A stretch of DNA of 64,000 nucleotides from Bacillota bacterium (GTDB lineage: Bacteria > Bacillota > DSM-12270 > Thermacetogeniales > Thermacetogeniaceae). The DNA is taken from NCBI GenBank assembly GCA_029907475.1, contig JARYLU010000002.1, positions 112,206-176,205 of the forward strand, in the 5' to 3' direction. How positions within the stretch are numbered: the stretch's first letter is position 1; each line of letters starts with the position of its first letter. The translations under genes and the position numbers were made by a program. The notes below the pieces were generated by a model. That model did no database searches. It saw only the letters and a program-made list of their open reading frames with translations, and was not told the origin of the DNA. Shown here one piece after another: positions 52,855-61,964 of the stretch.

Positions 52855-53107
52855 AACAGGTGACCCCGGGAGCGGCACTTCCGGGGGAGAGGGAAGCCGG
52901 TGCGAATCCGGCGCGGTCCCGCCACTGTGTGGGGGATTCGCCTTGCAAGATGCCACTGTCCAGCACTCAATGAAGAGTGATTACGAATGAGCTGGTTTCG
53001 GTTCAATGTTGATACCCCGGCTCTAGATTAATTTAAAGTCGCAAATTGAGTGCTGGATGGGAAGGCGCAAGGTCGGAGATGAACCCGAGCCAGGAAACCT
53101 GCCTGTT
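52855..53107 (+). ncRNA. Cobalamin riboswitch 2
   Basis: Core elements AGGGAAGCCGGTGCGAATCCGGCGCGGTCCCGCCACTGTG (from 52897), GCCACTGTCC, peripheral arm CAGCACTCAATG...GAGTGCTG, GGGAAGGCG and GCCAGGAAACC. P1 is AACAGG (52855) with CCTGTT (53102). The upstream bases AGGATTTT (52793) 11 nt ACGAAA loosely match the sigma-H-like pattern. It controls the surface corrinoid-capture and ECF operon that follows. Confidence 0.95.
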
Positions 53108-53180
53108 CAACGGACACTGTTGATCTACGCGTGATAGGGAGGTGTCTCTTGTGCTCGGTGTTTGTGCTCGAGCGAGAGAC

Positions 53181-53210
53181 GCCCCGGTTCGCGTAGGACC
53201 GGGGCTTTTA
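53181..53210 (+). terminator. Terminator after cobalamin riboswitch 2
   Basis: GCCCCGGT (53181-53188) / ACCGGGGC (53198-53205) followed by TTTTA. A preceding pair GTCTCT / AGAGAC (about 53143-53180) offers an alternative fold. It precedes the SLH-protein gene by 60 bp; the short T-tract makes it weaker than the others. Confidence 0.6.
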
Positions 53211-53267
53211 AGTTGTCGATAAGAGGACAGAGCAGACGAAGAAAAGCATGAGGGGAGGCAGGTCATT

Positions 53268-56200
53268 TTGCGCGCGAAGAGAAAAGCTGTTAAGGTTTTC
53301 GGGGTTCTATTCGTCATCATGGCAGTGCTGGTTTTTGCAAGTTTCCCTTTTGCAAGCGCCAGCGCCAACACTCCCGAGTTGAACGTTCTGGCCGACAAGG
53401 CCGCCAATTTCCTCTACAACGAGTTCGTTAAGAACGGGGCCAAAAACGGTGACAATTGCGTGGGCTCCTACGCCGCCTATGTCCTCAAGGAGGCTGGCGT
53501 GGACATAAGCACCTGGGTGCGCGAAGGGCACTCTCTCAGAGACGCTGTCATCGAATTCATCTACAACGACCTTAAAAACTCCTCTGCTTCGGCGAAGCTG
53601 CTTGCCCAGGACTTCCTTGTGGCCGAAGCCCTGGGCAGGGACGACCTTGCAAGAGAGCTGCTCCAGGTACTTAAAAACAAAGAGACTTCCTCTGGCTTCG
53701 ACGCCAACCTTTTCTCCGATGTCCCTGCCTACGAGATCTTGGGCCGCGCTGGGTGCCTCACCGAGTTCGTCTACGCCCGCGACTACCTCCTGAGCACCCA
53801 GAATATGGTCTACGCCTCTATACCTGACGCGGTCTACGAAAGCGTTTACGGCTCGTGGGGCTTTGTCTGGGAGGGGGTTTTTTACCCTGACTTCATGACA
53901 ACGGCCCAGGCGGTAAGAGTGCTTCAATACCTTGACCCGGACAAAAACAACCAGGGGGTGCAGGAGAGGATTGCCCTCGGTCTCGCCTGGCTGAAGAACC
54001 AGCAGCAAGATGACGGGAGTTTCGTCTCCGGCTGGGACGACCCATTGCTTGATGCGGTGGAAATGGTCGCCACCCTCAAAGCCCTCGGGGAAGATCCCTC
54101 CTCCGTAAAGTGCGACGGCGGAAAAAGCCCCGTCGACTACCTGCGCGAAAAGGCCCTCAATCCCGACGGGAGCTTCGGGTCATGGAAGAATGCCATGGAC
54201 GCCACCTGGGCGCTGTGGGGGTACTGGCTCTTGGGAGGAAGAGTACAAAACCAGCTCTTCATAGAACCCACGAGCGCCAGCCTGAGCGTTGGAGAGAAAG
54301 TTTATTTTAAGTCTTTGCACAACGACTCTGATGTTACTCAAGACGCAGTTTGGACTGTGGACGAGCAAAGTATTGCCAATGCAGCCTACGGCCTCGTGAC
54401 GGGCCTGAAGGCAGGTACCACAGTGGTGAGCGCGGCCTACGGGGGACTAAAGTGCTCGGCAGTCCTCACAGTAAAGTCTCCGGCGCCACCGGGCGGCACT
54501 GCAACCACCTGTATGGTTGGGGTTGCCGTGGTGGGGAAGAATGGGGAGCTCCTCTTTGGTCCGGGCTACGTGCTCCTTTCTAAAGAAGGCAGGTGGGGCC
54601 TGACCGCCCTCGGGGCGCTTGATGCCACAGGCCTCGACTACCAGATATCCAGCAAGTGGGAAGGCTTCGTGGAGTCAATCGCAGGGCAGGCAGGCACCGG
54701 GATGGAGGGCTGGTGCTACACGGTCAACAATGCCATGCCCATGACTTCGGCCGGCAAGTGCCAGGTGAAGGACGGCGACAAGGTGATCTGGTACTACAGC
54801 AAGGACATGAGCGCACCTGCCCCGAAGTGGGAGGACCTCGTGAAACAGCAGGCTGCAGGTGCGATACCTGCCGCGGAAGCCCTGAAGAGCGTAGAAAACA
54901 CCTTGTCCGACCTGCAGAGCGGCAAAGTGAGCGCCGGGCAGGCGGTATCCCGCCTCACGGAGACCCTCGAGAAGCTCAAAGAATCCGAGGTTACGAAGGA
55001 GCTTAAAGATAAACTCTCCGAGGCCGCGCGCCTCCTCGTCGTGGTGCTGGCAAAGGTGCCTGATAAGGCTTTAACCTCTTTGGAAGAAGGAGAAAAAGTC
55101 AGCATCAAAATAGACGGCGAGATCTTGAAAGACCAGGTGGGCGCGCTCAAAAACGCCCCGGTTTTGGCCGAGAAGCTGCAGAAACTCGGGGTCGCGGAGG
55201 CCGCCGCTCTCGTTAAAGACGAGCTTGTGGTAGAGGTTCCGGATGCTCTTGCAGGCAGGAGCGAGCTGAGCACGGCCTTCCCCGCAAGCGCCGGCAGGGA
55301 AGTGGCTGAAGCCGGCCTCACCTTCGTTCTGCGGGAAAGGGAGGTCTCCCTCAGGCTGCCCGCGGAGGCCCTGAAGGCGGTGCTCGGGGTCTTGCCCGAG
55401 GTGGCTCAGGTGGAGGTTTCCCTCAAAAAAGTTGACGGCGCGCAAGCCGGCCTCTTCGAGGGCGCCTCTCTGGTCACCAAGAACGCGTTTGATCTCGAGG
55501 TCTGCGGCCTGACTCCGGAGGGAAAAAGGGAAAAACCAGGTGCTTTTCCTGAAAGACTTGCAATTGCCTTTTCCCTTGAAGGAGCGGATCTCGGCAAGCT
55601 CGACTTGAGCAAACTGGCAGTCTACAGAAAGAAAAAAGACGGCTCCTGGGAATTCGTCGGGGGGAGCCTGAGCGCGGACGGGAAGTCCTTCACCTTCGAG
55701 ACGGACCGCCTGAGCCTCTACGCCCTTGCCGAGTTCTGGAAGACCTTCAAAGACACCAAAGAGCACTGGGCGCGGGAGGCAATTGACTTCCTGGCAAGGA
55801 GGCTCATCATCAGGGGAGTCGGGAGCGACCTTTTCGCCCCGGACGAGAAGGTAACCAGGGCCCAGTTCGCGGCTCTCCTGGTAAGGGCGCTCAGGGTCGA
55901 GGAGGAGCAGCCGGGCCTCCCGGTGTTTAAAGACGTTCCCTCCAGCCACTGGGGCCGCGGGGCCGTAGAAGCGGCATTCAAGGAAGGGCTGGTTTCTGGC
56001 ACGGGGAACAGGAGGTTCGAGCCCGAGAGGTGGATCACGAGGGAAGAGATGGCCGTGATGCTGGCGCGGCTCCTCGAGAAGCAGGGCGCAGCGGTGAAGC
56101 CGGACGCTTCCCAGGCAGCAGAGGCCCTCGCCAGCTACTCTGACAACAGCGCGATTTCTCCATGGGCGAGGGAAGGAGTTGCCGCCTGCGTAAAGAGCGG

Positions 56201-56309
56201 CATCATCAAAGGCAGGTCCGCCTCCGAACTCGCACCCAAGGGCACCACCACCCGTGCGGAGGCTGCGGTTGTAGTCAAGAACCTCCTCCATTTTCTAGCC
56301 AGGGTTTAG
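53268..56309 (+). CDS. S-layer-anchored transcobalamin/intrinsic-factor-like protein (alpha/alpha toroid, Big2, DUF4430, SLH)
   Basis: 1013 residues. Signal peptide to ~33. Residues ~40-325 form an alpha/alpha-toroid (prenyltransferase / cobalamin-binding clan) with repeats ending in QDDGSFVSGWDDP and NPDGSFGSWKNAMDATWALW. Residues ~330-405 are a Big2 domain, ~412-512 a DUF4430 domain (VGVAVVGKNGELLFGP; GALDATGLDY; DKVIWYYSKDM), ~515-815 a helical and beta linker, and ~822-1013 three SLH domains (FKDTKEHWAREAIDFLARR, FKDVPSSHWGRGAVEAA, YSDNSAISPWAREGVAA) for cell-wall attachment. DUF4430 is the bacterial relative of the transcobalamin C-terminal beta domain, and the toroid matches its N-terminal domain. 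With cobalamin riboswitch 2 in front, this should be a surface corrinoid-capture protein. Confidence 0.85.
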   Translation: MRAKRKAVKVFGVLFVIMAVLVFASFPFASASANTPELNVLADKAANFLYNEFVKNGAKNGDNCVGSYAAYVLKEAGVDISTWVREGHSLRDAVIEFIYNDLKNSSASAKLLAQDFLVAEALGRDDLARELLQVLKNKETSSGFDANLFSDVPAYEILGRAGCLTEFVYARDYLLSTQNMVYASIPDAVYESVYGSWGFVWEGVFYPDFMTTAQAVRVLQYLDPDKNNQGVQERIALGLAWLKNQQQDDGSFVSGWDDPLLDAVEMVATLKALGEDPSSVKCDGGKSPVDYLREKALNPDGSFGSWKNAMDATWALWGYWLLGGRVQNQLFIEPTSASLSVGEKVYFKSLHNDSDVTQDAVWTVDEQSIANAAYGLVTGLKAGTTVVSAAYGGLKCSAVLTVKSPAPPGGTATTCMVGVAVVGKNGELLFGPGYVLLSKEGRWGLTALGALDATGLDYQISSKWEGFVESIAGQAGTGMEGWCYTVNNAMPMTSAGKCQVKDGDKVIWYYSKDMSAPAPKWEDLVKQQAAGAIPAAEALKSVENTLSDLQSGKVSAGQAVSRLTETLEKLKESEVTKELKDKLSEAARLLVVVLAKVPDKALTSLEEGEKVSIKIDGEILKDQVGALKNAPVLAEKLQKLGVAEAAALVKDELVVEVPDALAGRSELSTAFPASAGREVAEAGLTFVLREREVSLRLPAEALKAVLGVLPEVAQVEVSLKKVDGAQAGLFEGASLVTKNAFDLEVCGLTPEGKREKPGAFPERLAIAFSLEGADLGKLDLSKLAVYRKKKDGSWEFVGGSLSADGKSFTFETDRLSLYALAEFWKTFKDTKEHWAREAIDFLARRLIIRGVGSDLFAPDEKVTRAQFAALLVRALRVEEEQPGLPVFKDVPSSHWGRGAVEAAFKEGLVSGTGNRRFEPERWITREEMAVMLARLLEKQGAAVKPDASQAAEALASYSDNSAISPWAREGVAACVKSGIIKGRSASELAPKGTTTRAEAAVVVKNLLHFLARV

Positions 56310-56336
56310 ACATCCTGTTGATCCTTTCACCAACAG

Positions 56337-56375
56337 CCGGGGGACAGGCCCTGGCCCCCGCGGCTTGTCCCCCGG
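56337..56375 (+). repeat. Inverted repeat between the SLH protein and DUF4430 genes
   Basis: CCGGGGGACA (56337) / TGTCCCCCGG (56366) with an 19-nt GC-rich loop and no T-tract. It may set the ratio between the first surface protein and the rest of the operon. The remaining ~200 bases before 56583 show no gene. Confidence 0.55.
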
Positions 56376-56582
56376 CGCATCTCCTCCCGCGTCTTGGCAA
56401 TCGGGGAACTCTGGTCTTCGGCATCGTACCTTGCTGCCTCTGCGGCGAGCTTGGGGTTTGACCCCTACAAGGGCCTTGAGCAACGGGTGAACGATTAAAG
56501 TCTTGAAGCGTTACAGTTTTGAAGCGTTTCCAGAGGAGGCCGAAGCTGTGGGTCTTCTTCAGAGGATAGGAGGGGGAATTGC

Positions 56583-57248
56583 GTGAAGCGACTCTACGTG
56601 GTGCCGCTTTTGCTGCTTTTGCTGGGCCTGCTGGTGCCGCTCTTCTACGCCTCAAAGGAAGACCGGCAGGGCCCGCCAAACTCCCCCGGGCAAACCAGAG
56701 TAGAAGTCAAAGAGGGCCCGGAGGAAAGTGCTTCCAAGACCGGACCCGTTAGCCAGAACGGCGCCGTGGCGCAAGCCCCGCCGAAGCACCTGCCGGGCGA
56801 GAAGACCAGGCAGGCAACAAAAGCGGTGCCGACCCAAAAGAAAACGGGAGAGGAAAGGAGCGAGGGGGTGTCTGACGAGACGCCAGGGGCCGCTGATGGC
56901 GCGGTTGCAGTAGGCGTTGCGGTGGTGGGAAAGGACGGCGAGTTCCTTTTCGGTCCTGCTGAGGTCAGGGTAGCAAAAGAAAGCACATGGGGCACCACCG
57001 CCCTCGGTGCCTTGGATGCCACGGGCCTGCCTTACACCATGTCCGCAAGGTTTCCGGACTTCGTGGAAGCGGTTGCCGGCCAGCGCAACCGCGGCCAGTC
57101 CGGCTGGATGTACAAAGTTAACGAGGAGGTCCCGCTGGTTGCCGCTGCCAAAAGGATTGTGAAGCAGGGGGACCGGGTAATCTGGTGGTACAGTCGAGAC
57201 ATGAGCCAGGCTTCCCCCCGGTGGGATGATTTGGTAAGGAAAAACTGA
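56583..57248 (+). CDS. Membrane-anchored DUF4430 (transcobalamin beta-domain-like) protein
   Basis: 221 residues from GTG 56583 (AGGAGGGGG upstream). One N-terminal membrane segment (3-22) without a clear cleavage site, then a charged, Pro/Lys/Glu-rich linker (~24-105), then a single DUF4430 domain (~108-215) close in sequence to that of the preceding SLH protein (VGVAVVGKDGEFLFGP, ALDATGLPY, DRVIWWYSRDM). The long linker would hold the domain away from the membrane, perhaps to take a corrinoid from the surface protein or to cap the toroid protein encoded next. Confidence 0.85.
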   Translation: MKRLYVVPLLLLLLGLLVPLFYASKEDRQGPPNSPGQTRVEVKEGPEESASKTGPVSQNGAVAQAPPKHLPGEKTRQATKAVPTQKKTGEERSEGVSDETPGAADGAVAVGVAVVGKDGEFLFGPAEVRVAKESTWGTTALGALDATGLPYTMSARFPDFVEAVAGQRNRGQSGWMYKVNEEVPLVAAAKRIVKQGDRVIWWYSRDMSQASPRWDDLVRKN

Positions 57249-57263
57249 AGGGAGTGCAAATTT

Positions 57264-58643
57264 GTGAAAAGAATAGCGTGCTTCCTGCTGGCCATTGCCT
57301 TTTGCGCGGCAGTTGCCTTTCCCGCATCTGCCTCGCCTGTATCCTCGCCTCAGGCCGGAGAAGCCCTGAAACGGGCAAAAAGCTACCTTCTGAAATTGGA
57401 GAAGGAGAGAGGAGTGCTTTCTCCCTGGAGCTACATAGCGCTGGCCGCGTCCGGTGAGAACCTCGGCGGCAGCCGCATATCCCGGGCCTGCGAACTCCTC
57501 GGGAGCGATGAGGAGTTGGCCTCCGGGGAGATGAACACCTACTGCCTGCTGGTCTTTACCTTGCTCGCGGCCGGGCAGGATCCCTTCAACTACCGGGGGA
57601 AAAACATTGTGGAGGTCATCCAGCAGGCTCAGCTTCCCAGCGGCAAGTTCGCCGACAACGTGAAAACGGGCGGGGAGGACCTGGTCAACTCCCACATCTG
57701 GGCGGTTCTTGCCCTCAAAGCCGCCGGCGCCTCCGTGCCGGACCCCGAGGGGGCGCGCCGGTGGCTCGCCGGCCGGCAGCACGAAGACGGCTCTTTCTAC
57801 TGGAACGCCCGCGACCGGAAAACCGCTGATGTTGACTCCACAGGAATGGTTCTGATGGCCCTGGGCGCCCTGGGAGAGACGCAGGAAAGCCCGGTTGTCC
57901 AGAAAGCGGTCCGCTACCTGCAGAGCGTGCAGAAGGCAAGCGGCGGTTTTGAGTCCTGGGGGGCCGAGAACCCGGAGTCCTGCAGCATGGTGATCTTAGG
58001 GCTGCGCACTGTCGGGATCGATCCCCAGGATCCGGCCTTCCGGAAGCCTGAAGGCGACCCCGTCACCGCCCTGCTCCGGTTTCAGCTGCCCGACGGCTCT
58101 TTTGAGCACATTGAGGGTGGGGGGGCGAACGAGATGGCCACCCACCAGGCATTGATGGCCCTCGACGCCCTGCTTTCCGGGGAGATCTTCTGGACGCGGC
58201 TCAAGAGAGAGGCAGGGCCCGGAGGCAGAGAAGAGCTTTCTGTAAGGTTCCGGGTTGGGAAGAAGTGGTACGTGACCTCGTGGTCCGGGCAGGAGGAACG
58301 GCACGAGATGGATGCCGTCCCGTTCGTCGAAAGCGGCCGCACCTTCGCCCCCGTGCGCTACCTGGCGCTGGCTTTGGGCGTGGCGGAGAGGGACATCCTC
58401 TGGGACGGCAAAAACCGGACGGTGGCGCTCAGGGTCGGCAACACGACCGTCAGGCTCACCGTCGGCAGCAGGACTCTCTACGTCAACGGCCGGTCGAGGG
58501 GGATGGACGTGGCCCCGGTCGTCCGGAACGGCCGCACCTACCTGCCCGCGCGCTACGTGGCCGAGGCCTTCGGGTACAGGGTCGACTGGAACGAGTCCTT
58601 AAAAGAAGTCCTGATCACACTGCCGGTGAAGGGGAAGCAATAA
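57264..58643 (+). CDS. Secreted alpha/alpha-toroid (transcobalamin alpha-domain-like) protein with CuAO-N domain
   Basis: 459 residues from GTG 57264 (GGGAG upstream). Signal peptide to ~24 (ending ASASP). Residues ~30-310 are a prenyltransferase/cobalamin-binding-like alpha/alpha toroid with internal repeats QLPSGKFADN, RQHEDGSFYWN, KASGGFESWG and QLPDGSFEHI. Residues ~325-455 are a CuAO-N domain (HEMDAVPFVESGRTFAPVRYLALALGVAERDILWDG; GMDVAPVVRNGRTYLPARYVAEAFGYRVDWNES in two halves). With the DUF4430 gene before it, the pair mirrors the alpha and beta domains of intrinsic factor on separate chains. The ECF transporter follows 1 bp later. Confidence 0.82.
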   Translation: MKRIACFLLAIAFCAAVAFPASASPVSSPQAGEALKRAKSYLLKLEKERGVLSPWSYIALAASGENLGGSRISRACELLGSDEELASGEMNTYCLLVFTLLAAGQDPFNYRGKNIVEVIQQAQLPSGKFADNVKTGGEDLVNSHIWAVLALKAAGASVPDPEGARRWLAGRQHEDGSFYWNARDRKTADVDSTGMVLMALGALGETQESPVVQKAVRYLQSVQKASGGFESWGAENPESCSMVILGLRTVGIDPQDPAFRKPEGDPVTALLRFQLPDGSFEHIEGGGANEMATHQALMALDALLSGEIFWTRLKREAGPGGREELSVRFRVGKKWYVTSWSGQEERHEMDAVPFVESGRTFAPVRYLALALGVAERDILWDGKNRTVALRVGNTTVRLTVGSRTLYVNGRSRGMDVAPVVRNGRTYLPARYVAEAFGYRVDWNESLKEVLITLPVKGKQ

Positions 58644-58644
58644 A

Positions 58645-59553
58645 ATGCTCGACCGCTTGTTCTATGAGGACAGGGGTGTATTGCTTCAGGACCTCCACAC
58701 CGTTGCCCTGCTGGGGTACCTGGGAGCGCTCTTTGTCCTGGCTCTGCTCTTCTCTCACCCCCTCTACCTGCTGGCCGTCCTGGCGGCCGGGGCGCTCGGA
58801 GTGGCAGCCGCCAGGGCCCTGGAAAAGTGGGAGTTTTACCTGAAGTTCGGCCTCTGGATGGCGCTCCTGATCATGGTCCTCAACCCCCTCGTCTTTCACG
58901 CTGGAAAAACCGTCATCTGGCAGGCCGGGCCGGTAAAGGTCTGCCTCGAGGCAGTGTGCTATGGTGCCGCCATGGGCGTAAGGCTGCTTGCCGTTTTGAC
59001 GGTCTGCTGCCTCGGGAGCGCAACCGTCCACCCCGACAAGTTGCTCGCCCTTTTTTCCCGCTTCGCCTATAAGTCCGCCCTCGTGGCCGCCCTTGCCACG
59101 AAGATGCTGCCCGCTGCTGCCAGGGACCTGGCGAACGCCCGGGAAGTCCTCCAGGTGCGGGGTGTGGACTTCGAGGCGGGAAGTTTCAGGGAGAGGCTGA
59201 AAAAGCATTCGTGGCTGTTCGACATCCTCCTCGTTTCTTCGCTCGAAGGTGCCCTTCAGATTGCCGAGGCGATGCAGGCACGGGCCTTCGGCAGCGGGCC
59301 GCGGTCCTGCTACAGGCGAGAGCTGGCGCGGCCCCGGGACGCAGTGTGCCTCGCCGCGAGCCTCCTCGCCCTCGCTCTTTCTGCTTACGCCAAGGCTTCC
59401 GGTTCTGGGGATTACATCTACTACCCCCGGCTGGCGCCCCTGGCCGACGGCTCTTCCCTCATCCTGCTTCTGGGCATTCTGCTGGCCCTTTCGGTGCCGG
59501 CAATCTTGAGTTGGGGGTGGAAGCATTGGCCCTATTTAAGATCGAAGATCTGA
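58645..59553 (+). CDS. ecfT: ECF transporter T component (CbiQ/EcfT family)
   Basis: 302 residues, about five to six membrane segments. The two cytoplasmic coupling motifs are seen as AREVLQVRG (about 168-176) and EAMQARAFG (about 209-217), the Ala-Arg-Gly pair that engages the ATPases. It starts immediately after the toroid protein and overlaps the ATPase gene by 28 bp. It links the ATPases to the S component in the vitamin-uptake ECF complex. Confidence 0.92.
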   Translation: MLDRLFYEDRGVLLQDLHTVALLGYLGALFVLALLFSHPLYLLAVLAAGALGVAAARALEKWEFYLKFGLWMALLIMVLNPLVFHAGKTVIWQAGPVKVCLEAVCYGAAMGVRLLAVLTVCCLGSATVHPDKLLALFSRFAYKSALVAALATKMLPAAARDLANAREVLQVRGVDFEAGSFRERLKKHSWLFDILLVSSLEGALQIAEAMQARAFGSGPRSCYRRELARPRDAVCLAASLLALALSAYAKASGSGDYIYYPRLAPLADGSSLILLLGILLALSVPAILSWGWKHWPYLRSKI

Positions 59554-61232
59554 CCTACTCCTACCCGGACGGAGACCGCCCGGCCTTGAAGAACATCAAC
59601 CTGGAGATCGAGGAAGGAGAACTGCTGCTGGTGGTAGGGGGTTCGGGCTCCGGGAAATCCTCCCTGGCGCGCCTTCTGGCAGGGCTGGTTCCTCACTTTT
59701 ACGGGGGAAGGCTGGAAGGCAGGGTGCTCTTCAGGGGAAAGGACCTGCGGGAACTCGACCCGCGCCTTTTGGCTGCCCGCGTGGGTGTTGTTTTCCAGGA
59801 CCCTGAAAAGCAGCTGGTCATGACTTCTGTGGAGGCCGAGATCGCCTTCGGCCTGGAAAACCTTGGCCTGCCGCAAGAAGAGATGTCCCGCCGCATCGCG
59901 GAAGTCACGGGTTTTCTTGGTCTTTCATCCCTGAAGGAAGAGTTCACTGCCAGCCTTTCGGGGGGGCAGAAGCAAAAAGTAGCCCTCGCGGCGGTCCTGG
60001 CGATGCAGCCGGAGGTTCTCATTCTGGACGAGCCGACCTCGCAGCTCGATCCCGTGGCCGCTGAAGAGTTTTTCCACCTCGTAGAGCGCCTCAACAAGGA
60101 GATGGGGTATACTGTAGTCCTGATCGAGCAGCGCCTGGAAAGGTGCTTCCACCTCGCCGACCGGCTCGTGGTGATGGAAGAAGGAGAGGTCCTCAGGTGC
60201 GGTCGGGCAGAGGAGGTGGCGCGGTGGTTGGTCGAAAACCGCCTTCCTTTTATCCCTCCTGTGGCCAGGTTCTTCGCCTCTCTGGGCGCGCCCACCGTGC
60301 CCCTCACGGTAAAAGAGGGGCGGAGTGAACTGAGAAGGCTTCTCGAGGACATCCCCCTCTCCGCGGGGCCCGGACCCCGAGAGCTTCAAGCGGTCCCGCC
60401 CCGGAAGAAGGAGCCCCAAGCCCAGGATCTGGTTGAGCTGAAGGGCGTCTGGTTCACTTACCCGAACGGCAGGGAGGTTCTGCGAGGGGTGAGCCTCGAG
60501 GTGCGGGCCGGGGATTTCGTGGTGATCATGGGGGAAAACGCGGCAGGCAAGACCACCCTTCTAAAAAACATGGTGGGGCTGCTGAAGCCGGGGCGCGGTA
60601 GGGTTTTTCTTTTGGGCAGGGACACGCGCGCTGTTCCCCTGCCGGAGCTGGCGCGCGGTGTCGGCTATCTTTCTCAGAATCCCAACGACTACCTTTTCCA
60701 GGACACGGTGGAAGACGAACTCCGGTTCACCCTCGACAGCCTCGGCCTCGAAGACGACGGGGTGGTCGACGCCACTCTGGAAAGGCTCGAGCTGCTCGCG
60801 TACCGGAAAGCCAACCCCCGCGACCTGAGCAGCGGGGAGCGCCAGCGGGTGGCGCTGGCCTCTGTGCTTGTGGCGCGGCCGCGCCTCTTTGTTCTCGACG
60901 AGCCGACGAGGGGTGTTGACTGCCGCCTGAAAAGAGAGCTCGGGCTTTTCTTAACGGCGCTTGCCGGAGAAGGCGTGGGCGTGGTGGTGGTGACCCACGA
61001 TGTGGAGTTCGCGGCGGAGTACGCCAGGCGCGTGGTCGTGATCAGCGGCGGCAGGGTAGTCTGCGAGGGCTCCAAGCACGAGGTTCTTGGGGGTTCCCTT
61101 TTTTATTCCCCCCAGATGGCAAGGCTGTTCAGGGGCTACGACGAGGGTGTGCTCACCGTAGAAGAAGGAATCGAAAAACTCAGCGGGAAAGGGGTCTTCG
61201 GGCGGTGTCTGGCGGTAAAGGCAGGCTCCTGA
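59526..61232 (+). CDS. ecfA: ECF transporter fused double ATPase (EcfA-EcfA')
   Basis: 568 residues from TTG 59526 (GGGGGTGG five bases upstream); the longer open frame from 59211 runs inside ecfT. Two ABC domains: GGSGSGKSS / LSGGQKQKVALAAVLA / LDEPTSQLD, then GENAAGKTT / LSSGERQRVALASVL / LDEPTRGVD. EcfA and EcfA' are usually separate genes; fused forms occur in CbrU/YkoD-type systems. It overlaps the S-component gene by 28 bp. Confidence 0.93.
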   Translation: MALFKIEDLTYSYPDGDRPALKNINLEIEEGELLLVVGGSGSGKSSLARLLAGLVPHFYGGRLEGRVLFRGKDLRELDPRLLAARVGVVFQDPEKQLVMTSVEAEIAFGLENLGLPQEEMSRRIAEVTGFLGLSSLKEEFTASLSGGQKQKVALAAVLAMQPEVLILDEPTSQLDPVAAEEFFHLVERLNKEMGYTVVLIEQRLERCFHLADRLVVMEEGEVLRCGRAEEVARWLVENRLPFIPPVARFFASLGAPTVPLTVKEGRSELRRLLEDIPLSAGPGPRELQAVPPRKKEPQAQDLVELKGVWFTYPNGREVLRGVSLEVRAGDFVVIMGENAAGKTTLLKNMVGLLKPGRGRVFLLGRDTRAVPLPELARGVGYLSQNPNDYLFQDTVEDELRFTLDSLGLEDDGVVDATLERLELLAYRKANPRDLSSGERQRVALASVLVARPRLFVLDEPTRGVDCRLKRELGLFLTALAGEGVGVVVVTHDVEFAAEYARRVVVISGGRVVCEGSKHEVLGGSLFYSPQMARLFRGYDEGVLTVEEGIEKLSGKGVFGRCLAVKAGS

Positions 61233-61909
61233 TCGTGTCCGCGGCCGGGGTCCTTGCCGTGGCTTTGCTGGCCCTGACGGTTTCGAAGAGGGATTGGGGT
61301 TTCTTGAGCGTTGCCTTCGTGTGCGGCGCCCTTGCCTTTTGGTACTGGTGCTTCGAGCGGAGCACGGCCTCCTCCCGGGAGGTGGGGGTGGTCGCCGTCC
61401 TCGGAGCCATCACCGCCGTCGCCCGGGTGCCCTTCGCCGCCCTGCCGGGTATCCAGCCCGCTACTTTCCTGATCATCGCCGCAGGCTTCGTCTTCAGGCC
61501 CCTTGCGGGCTTCATGGTGGGTGCGACTACGGCTTTTGTGTCCAACTTTTTTCTCGGCCAGGGCCCCTGGACTCCCTGGCAGATGTTTGCCTGGGGCCTC
61601 GCGGGAGCAACGGCGGGGTGGCTGAAGACCGCCTTCCCCCGCCACGGGCGCCTCACAGCGGCTCTTTTCTGCTTTGCCTGGGGTTACCTGTACGGGTGGA
61701 TCATGGACTTCTGGTTCTGGACCGCCTTCATCAATCCCCTCACCTGGAAGTCTTTTCTGACAACGTACGCCGCCAGCTTTTGGTTTGATACCTTTCATGC
61801 GTTGAGCAACGCGGGTTTTTACCTGCTGCTTGGATCCCGGGTAATTAAGGTGCTCGAACGCTTTCAGAAAAAAATTCACCCAATTTACCCTTGCAGAGAA
61901 TACAAATAA
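61205..61909 (+). CDS. ECF transporter S component, probably corrinoid-specific (CbrT-like)
   Basis: 234 residues from GTG 61205, about six membrane segments. The blocks AVARVPFAALPGIQPATFLIIAAG, FRPLAGFMVGATTAFVSNFF and LGQGPWTPWQMFAWGL resemble the CbrT group of S components, of which the Lactobacillus delbrueckii member transports vitamin B12 and precursors. Position in the riboswitch-2 operon after surface corrinoid-binding-like proteins supports corrinoid uptake. The last gene of this operon; riboswitch 3 begins 55 bp later. Confidence 0.83.
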   Translation: MSGGKGRLLIVSAAGVLAVALLALTVSKRDWGFLSVAFVCGALAFWYWCFERSTASSREVGVVAVLGAITAVARVPFAALPGIQPATFLIIAAGFVFRPLAGFMVGATTAFVSNFFLGQGPWTPWQMFAWGLAGATAGWLKTAFPRHGRLTAALFCFAWGYLYGWIMDFWFWTAFINPLTWKSFLTTYAASFWFDTFHALSNAGFYLLLGSRVIKVLERFQKKIHPIYPCREYK

Positions 61910-61964
61910 GGATAAGACACTAGACAAATTATCAAGGAGTATGGTACATTATTGTCAACTAAAT

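Noticed and set aside
56330..56460. Minus-strand frame reading NPKLAAEAARYDAEDQ and onward, possible gene fragment
   Set aside because: Looks protein-like for ~35 codons but has no recognisable family and overlaps a GC-rich inverted repeat; evidence too thin for a pseudogene.
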